This document shows, in pieces, positions 1 through 7,390 of a stretch of DNA of 64,000 nt. The stretch's first letter is position 1. Every line of letters starts with the position of its first letter. The DNA is from Streptomyces lunaelactis (lineage in GTDB: Bacteria > Actinomycetota > Actinomycetes > Streptomycetales > Streptomycetaceae): the NCBI RefSeq assembly GCF_003054555.1, contig NZ_CP026304.1, positions 4,588,001-4,652,000 on the forward strand, read 5' to 3'. The position numbers and the translations under genes were made by a program. Under the pieces are notes generated by a model. That model saw only the letters and a list, made by a program, of their open reading frames with translations. It had not been told where the DNA came from and did no database searches.

Positions 1-1006
1 CCAGCGGACCATCCCCGGAGGCGGCGAACAGACCGGCGGCCCCGGCCCCGATCAGGACCAGGCCCATGTTCTCCGACGTCGAGTACGCCAGCAGGCGTTT
101 CAGGTCCGAGGCCATCGCGGCCTGCAGGATCCCGTACACGGCTGACAGTCCGCCCAGCGCGATCAGCCCCAGCCACCACCAGGACGGCCCGCCGCCCAGC
201 AAGTCGAAGCCGGTGCGCACGAGGCCGTAGATGCCGAGGTTGACCATGGCCGCGCTCATCAACGCCGAGACGGGGCTGGGCGCTTCGGGGTGGGCGCGCG
301 GCAGCCAGGCGTGCAGCGGCACCGCTCCGGCCTTGGAGCCGAACGCGGCCGCGGTCAGCACGAAGATCAGGCCCTTCACGGTCGGCGACATGCCGCTCGC
401 ACCCGCCCTCAGTGCCGCGAAGGACTCACCGCCGGCCTGAGCCGCGAACAAGGCGAAGGCGATCAACAGCAGGACGAATCCGAGATGCGTCATCACCGCG
501 TACCAGATGCCCGCCACCCGTACCGCCGGGCGCTCCCGGTGCTCGGCCAGGACCAGCAGCAGCGACGCGAGCGCCATCAGCTCCCACAGCACCAGGAACG
601 TGGACACCGATCCCGCCGCAGGCACCAGCACCAGCGACAAGGCGAACAGCGGCAGCACCGTCTGCGCTGTGCGCGAGCCAAGACCGTGCGGGCCGTGCCC
701 GGCGGCGTAGCCGATGCCGTACACCGCGACCGCCGCCACCACGGCCCCCGCCACTGCCATGAACAGGCCCGACAGCGCATCCGTTTCCACACGCACCCCG
801 GCCAGTGGCAAGAGCCCCGGCAGTTCGGCCGACCATCGCCTTCCGCCGAGTAGAGCCACACCCGCCGCACCACCGGCCACCCCCACTCCAGCTGTGCACA
901 CTCCGGCTGTCACGATGCGCCACCGGACCGGCAGACCGGCCCCTGCAGCCGCCCCTGCCCCACCCGCGGCGACGGCGGCACCGAGGGCAGCCGAGACCAG
1001 GTTCAC
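1..1006 (-). CDS. Proton-conducting membrane transporter, HyfB/NuoL-M family (3' end off the left edge)
   Basis: The GTG start at 1006 overlaps the stop of the NuoB-like gene (GTGA), so the two are translationally coupled. The 335 visible codons are very hydrophobic, with many predicted membrane helices. They contain the family signature: a helix with GAVPLHAWLPRAHPEAPSPVSA, given here as the landmarks HAWLPRAH and PSPVSALMSA, followed by a lysine in DLKRLLAYSTSENMG. These are the conserved proton-channel segments of the antiporter-like subunits of complex I, group 4 hydrogenases and formate hydrogenlyase (HyfB/HycC, NuoL/M/N). It probably moves protons in a membrane-bound complex with the Fe-S subunit next door. 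Whether this is a hydrogenase-like, ferredoxin-linked or carbon-uptake complex cannot be decided without the genes to the left. The C terminus is missing because of the window edge. Confidence 0.85.
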   Translation of the reverse strand, partial: MNLVSAALGAAVAAGGAGAAAGAGLPVRWRIVTAGVCTAGVGVAGGAAGVALLGGRRWSAELPGLLPLAGVRVETDALSGLFMAVAGAVVAAVAVYGIGYAAGHGPHGLGSRTAQTVLPLFALSLVLVPAAGSVSTFLVLWELMALASLLLVLAEHRERPAVRVAGIWYAVMTHLGFVLLLIAFALFAAQAGGESFAALRAGASGMSPTVKGLIFVLTAAAFGSKAGAVPLHAWLPRAHPEAPSPVSALMSAAMVNLGIYGLVRTGFDLLGGGPSWWWLGLIALGGLSAVYGILQAAMASDLKRLLAYSTSENMGLVLIGAGAAGLFAASGDGPL

Positions 1007-1485
1007 CGGCCGGTCACCCGCCGCAGCGCCGCCACGATGTCGTCCGGCGTCGGCGGACACCCCGGCACCTGAAGATCGACCGGTACGACATCGGCGACCG
1101 CGCCCTCGACCCCGTACCCTCCCGCGAACTCACCGCAGTTGATCGCACAGTCCCCGACCGCGACCACCAGACGCGGCTCGGGCATGGCCGCCACCGTGCG
1201 CCGCAGCGGGGTGGCCATGTTCCGCGTCACCGGGCCGGTCACCAGCGCCACATCCGCATGCCGCGGCGAGGCCACCAGCCGCGCCCCGTAGCGATCCGCG
1301 TCATACACCGGGCCGAACGCCGCCGCGATCTCGATCTCGCACCCGTTGCACGAACCCGCATCCACACAGCGAACCTGCACCGACCCGCCCAGCCCGTGCA
1401 CCGCCGGCAGCGGTTCCCCGTCCGGCGGCGGCGGAGCCGCTTCGGCCACCTGCCCGGTGTCGCGGATCTTGCGCAGCAGGCCCAT
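1003..1485 (-). CDS. NuoB-like [4Fe-4S] subunit of a membrane oxidoreductase/hydrogenase-like complex
   Basis: This is a 160-residue protein starting at the ATG at 1485 behind a strong GGAGGGG site; the open frame upstream is only read-through. It has the proximal-cluster cysteine pattern of NuoB and the small subunit of group 4 [NiFe] hydrogenases: SCNGCEIE (two Cys), GDCAINCG, and a C-terminal VPGCPPTPDDI. NuoB-family proteins carry the last [4Fe-4S] cluster before quinone or the active site. The following gene is a proton-conducting membrane subunit that overlaps by four bases. An ArsR gene lies upstream in the same direction, so the three probably form one operon. The large subunit expected for a complete complex is not in the window and may lie further left. 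Confidence 0.85.
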   Translation of the reverse strand: MGLLRKIRDTGQVAEAAPPPPDGEPLPAVHGLGGSVQVRCVDAGSCNGCEIEIAAAFGPVYDADRYGARLVASPRHADVALVTGPVTRNMATPLRRTVAAMPEPRLVVAVGDCAINCGEFAGGYGVEGAVADVVPVDLQVPGCPPTPDDIVAALRRVTGR

Positions 1486-1625
1486 GAACGCCCCTCCCTG
1501 ATGCTGGTGAGGACTCTTCCGCAGGCGGCTAACGGACCCCTCCGCAGCCGGAGTTACGACCCTTTTCTCGGGCTTTGCTTCTTTTGTTGAGACTTTGTGG
1601 GCGCCGTACTCGCCGATGAGGTGAA

Positions 1626-1681
1626 GGCGGCCGCCCCTCGCCGCGCAGAGCGCTGTCCATGTGCGCCGAAGGGCGGCCGCC
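1626..1681 (-). terminator. Inverted repeat between arsR and the NuoB-like gene
   Basis: Arms GGCGGCCGCCC (1626-1636) and GGGCGGCCGCC (1671-1681) are perfect complements around a 34-base spacer, just after the stop of the ArsR gene. It could attenuate or terminate transcription leaving arsR, or be a processing hairpin inside the operon. There is no T-run. Confidence 0.35.
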
Positions 1682-1694
1682 GGTCTGGGGTGTT

Positions 1695-2114
1695 CTAGGT
1701 CGGCGGTTGGCCCTCCGGAGCCGCCGCCCGCAGGTCGGCGAGCAGCTCTGCCTGGCCCGCCAGCACTCCGGACAGGATCGACCGCGCCACGCGCAGCAGC
1801 TCGGCCACCTGAGGGTTGGTCAGCGAGTAGTAGACGGCGGATCCTTCCCTGCGGGTTATGACCAGATTGGCCCTGCGCAGGACGGCCAGTTGCTGTGAGA
1901 GGTGGGCGGGTTCGACGCCCACCTCGGGCAGCATTTCGGAGACCGCGTGCTCGCGCTCGCTCAGCAGCTCCAGCACCCGAATGCGCACCGGATGCCCCAG
2001 CGTCTTGAAGAACTCCGCCTTCAGTTGGTACAGCGGCGCGCTCACCGAACCTGCCCCGCGCCCGTGCATGCCGCCGTGCGGCCGGATGATCGTGGCCGTG
2101 CCTGCACCGTGCAT
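1695..2114 (-). CDS. ArsR-family winged-helix repressor (copy 1)
   Basis: The core reads LYQLKAEFFKTLGHPVRIRVL, followed by VEPAHLSQQLAVLRRANLVI and a wing TRREGSAVYYSL, the ArsR/SmtB fold. It is clearly paralogous to the ArsR protein encoded at 6148-6489. There are no cysteines, so the thiol and metal sites of the classical arsenic/cadmium sensors are absent and the signal is unknown. The start is uncertain. ATG 2114 is used here; a GTG at 2123 follows a GAAGAG site, and a GTG at 2045 would match the short N terminus of the paralogue. It lies upstream of the NuoB-like operon, facing left from a perfect palindrome at 2181-2204 that is the likely operator. Confidence 0.85.
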   Translation of the reverse strand: MHGAGTATIIRPHGGMHGRGAGSVSAPLYQLKAEFFKTLGHPVRIRVLELLSEREHAVSEMLPEVGVEPAHLSQQLAVLRRANLVITRREGSAVYYSLTNPQVAELLRVARSILSGVLAGQAELLADLRAAAPEGQPPT

Positions 2115-2180
2115 CGCATCCACCCAGAACTCTTCGCCATGGGGCCATCCTCGTGCCCTCACACCAATGTGACGACCTCG

Positions 2181-2204
2181 GGAATTGCTAAGATTAGCAA
2201 TTCC
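2181..2204. promoter_or_regulatory. Perfect palindromic operator, probably for ArsR
   Basis: Arms GGAATTGCTAA (2181-2191) and TTAGCAATTCC (2194-2204) are exact reverse complements around a 2-base centre. It sits between the leftward arsR gene and the rightward zinc-ribbon gene, so one repressor could control both directions. The same AATTGC...GCAATT core precedes the second arsR gene (6583-6604). Confidence 0.75.
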
Positions 2205-2228
2205 GAAGGTCGAGAGAGGGAGGTTCGG

Positions 2229-2435
2229 GTGAGAATCCCACGACTGCGTGGCGGCAGCGCTCTGCTCAAGTGCCCTGCATGCCGTCTCAAGTGCCTGCCC
2301 GCGGCCGTCGCCCAGGACGGCTCATGCCCCCGCTGCGGGCATCAGCGCCTGCTGAGCATGGACATCGACCGTGGCTGGATCCGCCATTCCGCCCCTCGGG
2401 CCAACAGCCCGAAGACGTCCGACGGCAAGCGTTGA
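2229..2435 (+). CDS. Small zinc-ribbon protein
   Basis: A 68-residue protein from a GTG start behind GGGAGG. It has two cysteine knuckles, CPACRLKC and CPRCGH, about 20 residues apart, which is the layout of a zinc ribbon. The C terminus is basic. It is divergent from the ArsR gene and starts 25 bases after the palindromic operator, so it is probably co-regulated. No specific role is recognisable; such small ribbons often bind nucleic acid or act as partners of larger proteins. A STAS-like gene follows almost immediately. Confidence 0.6.
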   Translation: MRIPRLRGGSALLKCPACRLKCLPAAVAQDGSCPRCGHQRLLSMDIDRGWIRHSAPRANSPKTSDGKR

Positions 2436-2449
2436 GAACGGCGCCGCCC

Positions 2450-2800
2450 GTGAGCATCAGCTGGAGTTTCGAAGAACCGCGCGGTGTGGCGGTCATGCGG
2501 GTAGCCGGATATCTCGGCAGCAACGCGGTCGACCGCTTCTCGGAAGGGTTCGGCTGGGTGGCAGCGCGCAGCACCGGCACCGTGCTCCTGGAGGTGTCCG
2601 AACTGCTGGGATGGAGCGCCGAGGGCGAGGCGGCAGTCCTTCAGGCAGCCGCCGCTCTCAAGGAAAGGGAGCGTTCCCTCGCCGTGTGCGGTCCGGGTCA
2701 TCTTGAGGCAACCCGTCTCTGGACCGACCAGGTGCACTCGATGACCGTTTACGCGGATCTGGACGCCGCCCTCAGCGCCGAGGCGCCATCCTCCGGCTGA
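2450..2800 (+). CDS. STAS-like protein (copy 1)
   Basis: A 116-residue protein of alternating strands and helices with the pattern VMRVAGYLGSNAVDRF, LLEVSELLGWSAEG and a terminal VYADLDAALSA. This resembles STAS (anti-anti-sigma) domains, where the SAEG position corresponds to the DSSG phosphorylation loop. It is paralogous to the protein encoded at 3156-3569: both have AVDRF, GW, AR and GWSA blocks at matching places. GTG 2450 is chosen; a TTG at 2432 overlapping the previous stop is an alternative. With an RsbW-like kinase nearby (3586-4011) it may belong to a partner-switching circuit. That link is inferred. Confidence 0.6.
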   Translation: MSISWSFEEPRGVAVMRVAGYLGSNAVDRFSEGFGWVAARSTGTVLLEVSELLGWSAEGEAAVLQAAAALKERERSLAVCGPGHLEATRLWTDQVHSMTVYADLDAALSAEAPSSG

Positions 2801-2847
2801 TGGCCCCTGCCGTCCACGCCCACCGCTCATGCGACCGAGAAAGCCGA

Positions 2848-2880
2848 AGCGCCCTGACCGGTCAGAACCGGTAGGGCGCT
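2848..2880. terminator. Bidirectional terminator hairpin
   Basis: Arms AGCGCCCT and AGGGCGCT, with inner ACCGGT pairing, lie between the convergent STAS-like gene and the PhnA-like gene. Confidence 0.7.
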
Positions 2881-2898
2881 GTGCAGCAGGTCAGAAGG

Positions 2899-3120
2899 TC
2901 ACGCCTTCTTCAGGAACTCGGTCTTCAGGACCAGGCCCTTGACCTTCTTGGTGTTGCACTCGATCTCGCCGGCCTTGCCGGTGAGGCGGATGTTCTTCAC
3001 CAGGGTGCCGCGCTTGAGGGTCTCGGAGGTGCCCTTCACCTTCAGGTCCTTGATGAGAGTCACGGAGTCGCCGTCTTCTAGCGGGGTTCCGTTGCTGTCC
3101 TTGACTACGACATCGCTCAT
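2899..3120 (-). CDS. PhnA/YjdM-type protein, single C-terminal domain
   Basis: A 73-residue protein starting at the ATG at 3120 behind AAGGAAG. The sequence contains VVKDSNGTPLEDGDSVTLIK, LKVKGTSETLKRGT, VKNIRL and a terminal LKTEFLKKA, which closely follows the C-terminal domain of E. coli YjdM (formerly PhnA). The N-terminal zinc ribbon of YjdM is absent, so this is a single-domain form. Despite the old name, the family has no proven role in phosphonate breakdown and its function is unclear. It lies downstream of the STAS-like gene in the same direction, with a 35-base gap and its own ribosome site. Confidence 0.8.
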   Translation of the reverse strand: MSDVVVKDSNGTPLEDGDSVTLIKDLKVKGTSETLKRGTLVKNIRLTGKAGEIECNTKKVKGLVLKTEFLKKA

Positions 3121-3155
3121 GGTCTTCCTTGCCTGCTTTCGTTCCAGTTCTTCTC

Positions 3156-3569
3156 TTACATCTGGCCCTGGGGCGTGGGAGTCCGCACGCCGGGCCAGTC
3201 GTCGCTGTGCCATTCACGCGTGTGGCCGCTCACGCCGTGGTGTGCCGCGAGGGCAGCGGCCAGGTCGCAGTGGACGGGGATCGGCGGATGCGTTCCGTCG
3301 GGCACGAGCGAGCCGTCCGCGGGGATCGCGGCGAGCTCCAGACTCCGCCCTTCGTCTGCTAGTCGGCGGGCTGCCTGAGTCACGGCGAGCTGGCCCCCTG
3401 CGGACCAGCCGCGCAGCTCGGTGAGGTCGAGGATGACCGGCCCGGTGCCGCGGGCCAGAGCCCAGCCCACGGCACCGGCGAACCGGTCCACCGCGTCGGC
3501 GCCGAGAAACCCGGACAGCGAGAGGACACAGAAGTCCCGCTGGGTGGTGTAACGCCACTCGATGGTCAT
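3156..3569 (-). CDS. STAS-like protein (copy 2)
   Basis: A 137-residue protein from ATG 3569. Its first 100 residues match the STAS-like protein at 2450-2800: FLGADAVDRF, VGWALARGTGPVILDLTEL and RGWSAGGQLAV. Here the segment before the loop (VILDLTELRGW) is closer to the classical STAS strand than in copy 1. A C-terminal extension of about 30 residues is rich in His, Trp and Pro and looks disordered. It is the last or next-to-last gene of the leftward operon after the RsbW-like kinase (16-base gap). A STAS protein beside an HATPase kinase suggests an anti-sigma/anti-anti-sigma pair, but no sigma factor is seen here. Confidence 0.65.
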   Translation of the reverse strand: MTIEWRYTTQRDFCVLSLSGFLGADAVDRFAGAVGWALARGTGPVILDLTELRGWSAGGQLAVTQAARRLADEGRSLELAAIPADGSLVPDGTHPPIPVHCDLAAALAAHHGVSGHTREWHSDDWPGVRTPTPQGQM

Positions 3570-3585
3570 CGTTGGTCTCTCGTTC

Positions 3586-4011
3586 TCACAGGGGAAGGGT
3601 GATCCAGATGCTTTTGCCGCGGCCGTCCGCGTCCGCGCGAACCACCGCGGTGCCGCCGAGACTGAGGGTGAGTTCGACCACCGTGGCCAGGCCACCGCTG
3701 CCCTGTGCGGTGGACGATGCGTACAGGGAAGGCAGGTAGGGGTGTCGGTCGTGGACGGCGAACGCGAAGGTGTCCGGGCCTGCCGCATAGATCACTGTCA
3801 CATTCGGCGAGAGCACGGCAGCGTGCCGCACACTGTTGGTGACCAGTTCGCCCAGGATCAGCAACGCGGGGTCCACGGTGGGGTGCCGCCGGCTGATGCC
3901 CCACTCCACCAGCACCTGCTCGGTGGTCTCACGCGCACTCCGGACGGCGGACCCCACGGCGGGCATCGTCAGCACATGCCGGTGCGGCAGGGTCTCGAGC
4001 CGAGCGCTCAT
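3586..4011 (-). CDS. RsbW/SpoIIAB-like ATP-binding protein (anti-sigma-type HATPase)
   Basis: A 141-residue single-domain GHKL ATPase. It has the N box ILGELVTNSVRHA, an acidic DTFAFAVHDRHPYLP segment, and a glycine-rich GSGGLATVVELTL lid. Proteins of this size in Streptomyces are usually serine/threonine kinases that bind sigma factors or STAS antagonists. Its start overlaps the stop of the PNPOx gene (ATGA), so it belongs to the arsR2-sulP operon, and a STAS-like gene follows. This suggests a partner-switch module driven from the same ArsR-controlled promoter. Its actual partner is not shown by the sequence. Confidence 0.8.
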   Translation of the reverse strand: MSARLETLPHRHVLTMPAVGSAVRSARETTEQVLVEWGISRRHPTVDPALLILGELVTNSVRHAAVLSPNVTVIYAAGPDTFAFAVHDRHPYLPSLYASSTAQGSGGLATVVELTLSLGGTAVVRADADGRGKSIWITLPL

Positions 4012-4421
4012 CAGGCTTCCTCGTGGGCGAGGCGGAAGCCGGTCACGGTCTGCGGGCGGATCCGTAGGAGGGTGTCGTGCGGGCCGTGGACCCAGCCGGG
4101 CAGCGTGCGGCGGTAGTGGGCGGCCTCGTCGGCGTCGGTGATGACCTCGGCCGGGCCGGTGGCGGTGACGGTCCAGCCGGTGCCGCCGGCCACGCGGATC
4201 TCATCCGCGTGGTAGGTGAGCGTGGCCCTGTCGGACAGGGCTGTTGCCTGCGCGGGGGTGCGGACGATCAGGCGGCCGTACTGAAGAAGATGCACGGCCG
4301 GACGGATCACGGAGCTTTCGCGCTGGATGTACACCAGCCGTCCCTGGGCGGCGCCTTCGAGCAGCCACAGGGCCTCGGTTCCGGAGACCTCGACCATGCG
4401 ACGGGAGACGGGGGTGGTCAT
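4011..4421 (-). CDS. PNPOx-like (FMN/F420-binding split-barrel) protein
   Basis: A 136-residue protein with the split-barrel pattern of the pyridoxamine-5-phosphate-oxidase-like superfamily: an N-terminal helix ending in GRLVYIQ, then VIRPAVHLLQYGRLIVRT, GWTVTATGPAEVI and a conserved RIRPQTVTGFRL near the end. Members bind FMN, F420 or heme and act as small oxidoreductases; such genes are common in actinobacterial stress and hypoxia regulons. The start overlaps the stop of sulP (ATGA) and its stop overlaps the start of the RsbW-like gene, so it is translationally coupled on both sides. Confidence 0.8.
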   Translation of the reverse strand: MTTPVSRRMVEVSGTEALWLLEGAAQGRLVYIQRESSVIRPAVHLLQYGRLIVRTPAQATALSDRATLTYHADEIRVAGGTGWTVTATGPAEVITDADEAAHYRRTLPGWVHGPHDTLLRIRPQTVTGFRLAHEEA

Positions 4422-6151
4422 CGAGCAGCTTCCTCAGTGACGGGGGCGGGGGACTGCGCGGGAACGACGGGCAGGACCCCGGCGCCCTGCAGATGTTCGC
4501 GGGCTCCGGCGATAGCCTCCGGGGTGGTGGCGTACTCACGGCCCTCCAGCCGCAGCAGGTCCAGCGCCCCGACCGAATCGAGGACCTGGCGCTGTCCGGG
4601 CCGTATCCCGGACGTCATGACGGCTATGCTGCGCCGGTTGAGCTTCTCCACGGCGTCCTTGAGGACGAGCGCGCCGGTGGCGTCCATGGTCGTGATGCGC
4701 GACATGCGCAGGATGACGACCCGGACGTCGGCGACCTCACTCAGCTCCAGCAGGAAGCGGTGCGCGCCGGCGAAGAACAGCGGCCCGTCGATGCGGTACG
4801 CGACGATGTGCTCGGCCAGCAGCGCATGCTCTTCGTCGCTGTGCTCACCGGGCAGGTCGGGCCGGAAGTCCACCTGATCCATCCGGGCCTGCTGAGCCAC
4901 CGCCCGCAGTGCCAGTGCCCCGGCCACGACGAGGCCGATGATGACCGCGTAGACGAGGTCGAGGGCGAGGGTGGCCACGGCGGTCAGTACGAGTACGAGA
5001 CCGTCGGAGCGGGTCGCGCGGGCCATGGCGCGCAGTGAGCTGACCTCGACCATACGGATCGCGGTCGCGAGCAGTACGCCCGCGAGCGCGGCCAGCGGGA
5101 TCTTGGAGACCAGCGGGGCTGCGGCGAAGACGATGACGGCCAGGACGGCGGCGTGGGTGAGGGCGGCGAGCCGGGAGCCTGCGCCGGTGCGGACGTTGAC
5201 CGCAGTACGGGCGATAGCCGCCGTCGCCGGAACGCCCCCGAACAGCGGGGCAGCCAGGTTCGCGACGCCCTGACCGAACAACTCCTTGTCCGGATCATGC
5301 TTCTGACCGACCGTCATACCATCCGCGACGGTCGCGGACAGCAGCGACTCCAGCGCCGCGAGCGCGGCCACCGCGACCGCAGGTGCAAGCAGAGAACCGA
5401 GTGCGCTGACGTCGAGGAAACCCAGGGAGGGGGCGGGCAGCCCGGACGGCAGATCGCCGATCGGGGCCGCCGCGTCCAGGTGGAAGACCTGGGCGACGAC
5501 GGTCGCGACGATCACCGCGACGATCGAGAACGGGACCGTCGGCCGCCACCGCGCACCGGCCAGCATCACCGCGGCCACACCGGCCGCGAGAGCGACGGCG
5601 GTCCAGTTCGGAGCACGGACGAACGCCTCGACGGCCCGCCAGGTCACCATCAGGACCCGGTCGCCGTCCGGCTTGGCCACGCCGAGCGCGTTCGGGATCT
5701 GCTGCAGGCCGATCACGCAGGCGATGCCGAGGGTGAAGCCCTCCACCACCGGGGCCGGGATGTATCGCATGTACCGCCCGGCCCTCAGTAGGGCGAGTGC
5801 GATCAGCATCAGCCCGGCCAGCAGTCCGACGGTCAGTACCCCGCCGGGGCCGTACTCGGCGACGATCGGGACCAGCACCACCGTCATGGCTCCGGTGGGG
5901 CCGGAGACCTGGAGATTGGAGCCGCCGAACAGCGCGGCCAGCGCACCGGCGACCACCGCGGTGGCAAGCCCCGCCTCCGCGCCGAGCCCGGAGGACACCC
6001 CGAAGCCGAGAGCGAGCGGCAGCGCCACGATCGCCACCGTCAGGCCCGCCAGCAGATCGCGGCGCGGGTTTCGCGCCATGAGCGCGAAGTCGGCGCGGAC
6101 AGGCAGCAGAGAACGCACCCGGCCCAGGGCCTGGGTGAAGACCGTACTCAC
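4418..6151 (-). CDS. SulP-family anion transporter with C-terminal STAS domain
   Basis: A 577-residue protein from a GTG start overlapping the arsR2 stop (GTGA). The membrane part opens with RRDLLAGLTVAIVALPLALG and SGPTGAMTVVLVPI, then LLAALESLLSATVADGMTG-type and GGVPATAAIARTAVN segments, all typical of SulP/SLC26 carriers. The last 110 residues form a STAS domain (VAYRIDGPLFFAGAHRF, RITTMDATGALVL). SulP proteins carry sulfate, bicarbonate or dicarboxylates; the substrate cannot be read from sequence. Control by an ArsR protein instead of a sulfur regulator, and the shared operator with the proton-pump operon at 1-2.1 kb, would fit bicarbonate or an energised anion uptake, but this is inference. 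Confidence 0.9.
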   Translation of the reverse strand: MSTVFTQALGRVRSLLPVRADFALMARNPRRDLLAGLTVAIVALPLALGFGVSSGLGAEAGLATAVVAGALAALFGGSNLQVSGPTGAMTVVLVPIVAEYGPGGVLTVGLLAGLMLIALALLRAGRYMRYIPAPVVEGFTLGIACVIGLQQIPNALGVAKPDGDRVLMVTWRAVEAFVRAPNWTAVALAAGVAAVMLAGARWRPTVPFSIVAVIVATVVAQVFHLDAAAPIGDLPSGLPAPSLGFLDVSALGSLLAPAVAVAALAALESLLSATVADGMTVGQKHDPDKELFGQGVANLAAPLFGGVPATAAIARTAVNVRTGAGSRLAALTHAAVLAVIVFAAAPLVSKIPLAALAGVLLATAIRMVEVSSLRAMARATRSDGLVLVLTAVATLALDLVYAVIIGLVVAGALALRAVAQQARMDQVDFRPDLPGEHSDEEHALLAEHIVAYRIDGPLFFAGAHRFLLELSEVADVRVVILRMSRITTMDATGALVLKDAVEKLNRRSIAVMTSGIRPGQRQVLDSVGALDLLRLEGREYATTPEAIAGAREHLQGAGVLPVVPAQSPAPVTEEAAR

Positions 6152-6489
6152 CGCGCGGTGACCTCGGCTTCCCGTAGCTCGACCAGCAGCTCGTTCTGCC
6201 CGGTCAGCATCTCGGTGAGGATCCGGCGCGCGGCCCGCATCAGATCCGCGACGTCCCCGCCGGCGAGCTCGTAGACGACGGTCGAGCCCTCCCGGGTGGC
6301 CGTGACGATCCCTGAGCGGCGCAGAACCGCCAGCTGCTGGGACAGCGCCGACGGCTCCACCTCGATCGCTGTAAGCAGGTCGCGTACCGGCATGGGCCCG
6401 CCCTGCAGCAGCTCCAGGACCCGGATGCGCACCGGGTGCCCCAGCATCCGGAAGAACTCGGCCTTGGCCTGATACAGCGGAACCGGCAC
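6148..6489 (-). CDS. ArsR-family winged-helix repressor (copy 2)
   Basis: A 113-residue protein from a GTG start with a GAGGAGAG site just upstream. The core (PLYQAKAEFFRMLGHPVRIR, VEPSALSQQLAVLRRSG, TREGSTVVYEL) is collinear with the ArsR protein at 1695-2114 through its whole length. Like that copy it has no cysteine, so the classical metal/thiol site is missing. It heads the operon arsR-sulP-PNPOx-rsbW-STAS, joined by four-base overlaps. An imperfect palindrome with the same AATTGC core as the first copy lies about 95 bases upstream. Confidence 0.88.
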   Translation of the reverse strand: MPVPLYQAKAEFFRMLGHPVRIRVLELLQGGPMPVRDLLTAIEVEPSALSQQLAVLRRSGIVTATREGSTVVYELAGGDVADLMRAARRILTEMLTGQNELLVELREAEVTAR

Positions 6490-6927
6490 GATCTCGGACT
6501 CTCCTCATCACCCCGGGCACCGGGGTATCGCTTGGCGCTGTGCCCGCGGCTACCTACGGACACAGCCAACACAGCATGTATTGAATTGCAGAATTTCGCA
6601 ATTCGTGGAGGGTTGCTCAAGGCTGAAGGCGTCGCCCGCTGGGCTGCGACATTGTGCGAGGGAGGGGAAATCCATGCCGGCGGGTCGATCTTGGCACTGC
6701 CCCTTGCGCACCAACTGGCCTGTCGGTGAGGTACGGCAAGGGGCGCTGGCCGTCGCGGCCGGCCGCCCGCCTCGCGGGCCGCCGGCGTCCAGGAGGCGTA
6801 CTGGGCGTCAGGTCCCGCCGTGTGCGCGGGACCGGATTATGAACGACATGCGTCACCACCTACAGGGGGGACACGACCACAATCCGCCCTCGCCATCCCC
6901 TCTCAGCTGGACGACCTGGGCAAGTGG
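6490..6927. other. Promoter region of the arsR2-sulP operon; no gene seen
   Basis: These 438 bases hold the ArsR-type palindrome (6583-6604) in an AT-rich patch, then GC-rich sequence with several stop-free frames but no ribosome site or family similarity. The left part is the operon promoter; I see nothing definite from 6605 to 6927. Confidence 0.5.
6583..6604. promoter_or_regulatory. Imperfect palindromic operator, probably for ArsR
   Basis: Arms GAATTGC (6583-6589) and GCAATTC (6598-6604) flank an 8-base AT-rich centre. It shares the AATTGC...GCAATT core of the 2181-2204 operator, although the centre is six bases longer (8 against 2 between the matched seven-base arms). It lies upstream of the second arsR gene. 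Confidence 0.6.
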
Positions 6928-7161
6928 CTAGAGCTCGACCACCGGACAGGTCAGGGTGCGGGAGATGCCTTCGACCTGCTGGATCCGTGCGATCACCAGG
7001 CGGCCCAGGTCATCCACGGTCTTGCCCTCGGCCTGTGCGATCACGTCATAGGGGCCGGCCACCGCCTTGGCTCGCAGCACGCCGGGGACGGCCGAGACCT
7101 CCGCGGCCACATCACGTGCTGTGCCCGCTCGGGTCTGGATCAGGATGTAGGCCTCGATCAT
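6928..7161 (-). CDS. Lrp/AsnC ligand-binding (RAM) domain protein
   Basis: A 77-residue stand-alone RAM domain: AYILIQTRAGTARDVAAEV, VPGVLRAKAVAGPYDVIAQAEG and a final HGISRTLTCPVVEL-like strand (here VEGISRTLTCPVVEL). Full Lrp/AsnC regulators have an N-terminal helix-turn-helix that is absent, so this is a small-ligand-binding partner, not a DNA binder. Such stand-alone RAM proteins form octameric rings and may sense amino acids. It starts at ATG 7161 with a GGAGG-type site. It is divergent from the small gene before acetyl-CoA synthetase. Confidence 0.88.
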   Translation of the reverse strand: MIEAYILIQTRAGTARDVAAEVSAVPGVLRAKAVAGPYDVIAQAEGKTVDDLGRLVIARIQQVEGISRTLTCPVVEL

Positions 7162-7390
7162 GACGGACCTCCCTGCGCCTCGGAGCAGGTATCTCCCGCG
7201 GGGCGGCGCGGCGCCGCTGTGCCCTCGCGGTCAGGGCCAGTGTGCGCCGTCGTGCGACGCGTGACCACGGGCAGGCACGCGCGGGGTTCTGCTGTCATGG
7301 CCCAGGAGTGCCCCCGGCGATACGCTGAAGGCTCCTCGGAGGTGCATCGGAGCCGGTGCACGCAGGGTGATTCGCGGGGTGGCGGTCGCG

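Noticed and set aside
1003..2148. A single 381-codon protein spanning the ArsR region and the NuoB-like gene
   Set aside because: The part before 1485 is read-through of another frame of arsR; GGAGGGG and family alignment place the start at 1485.
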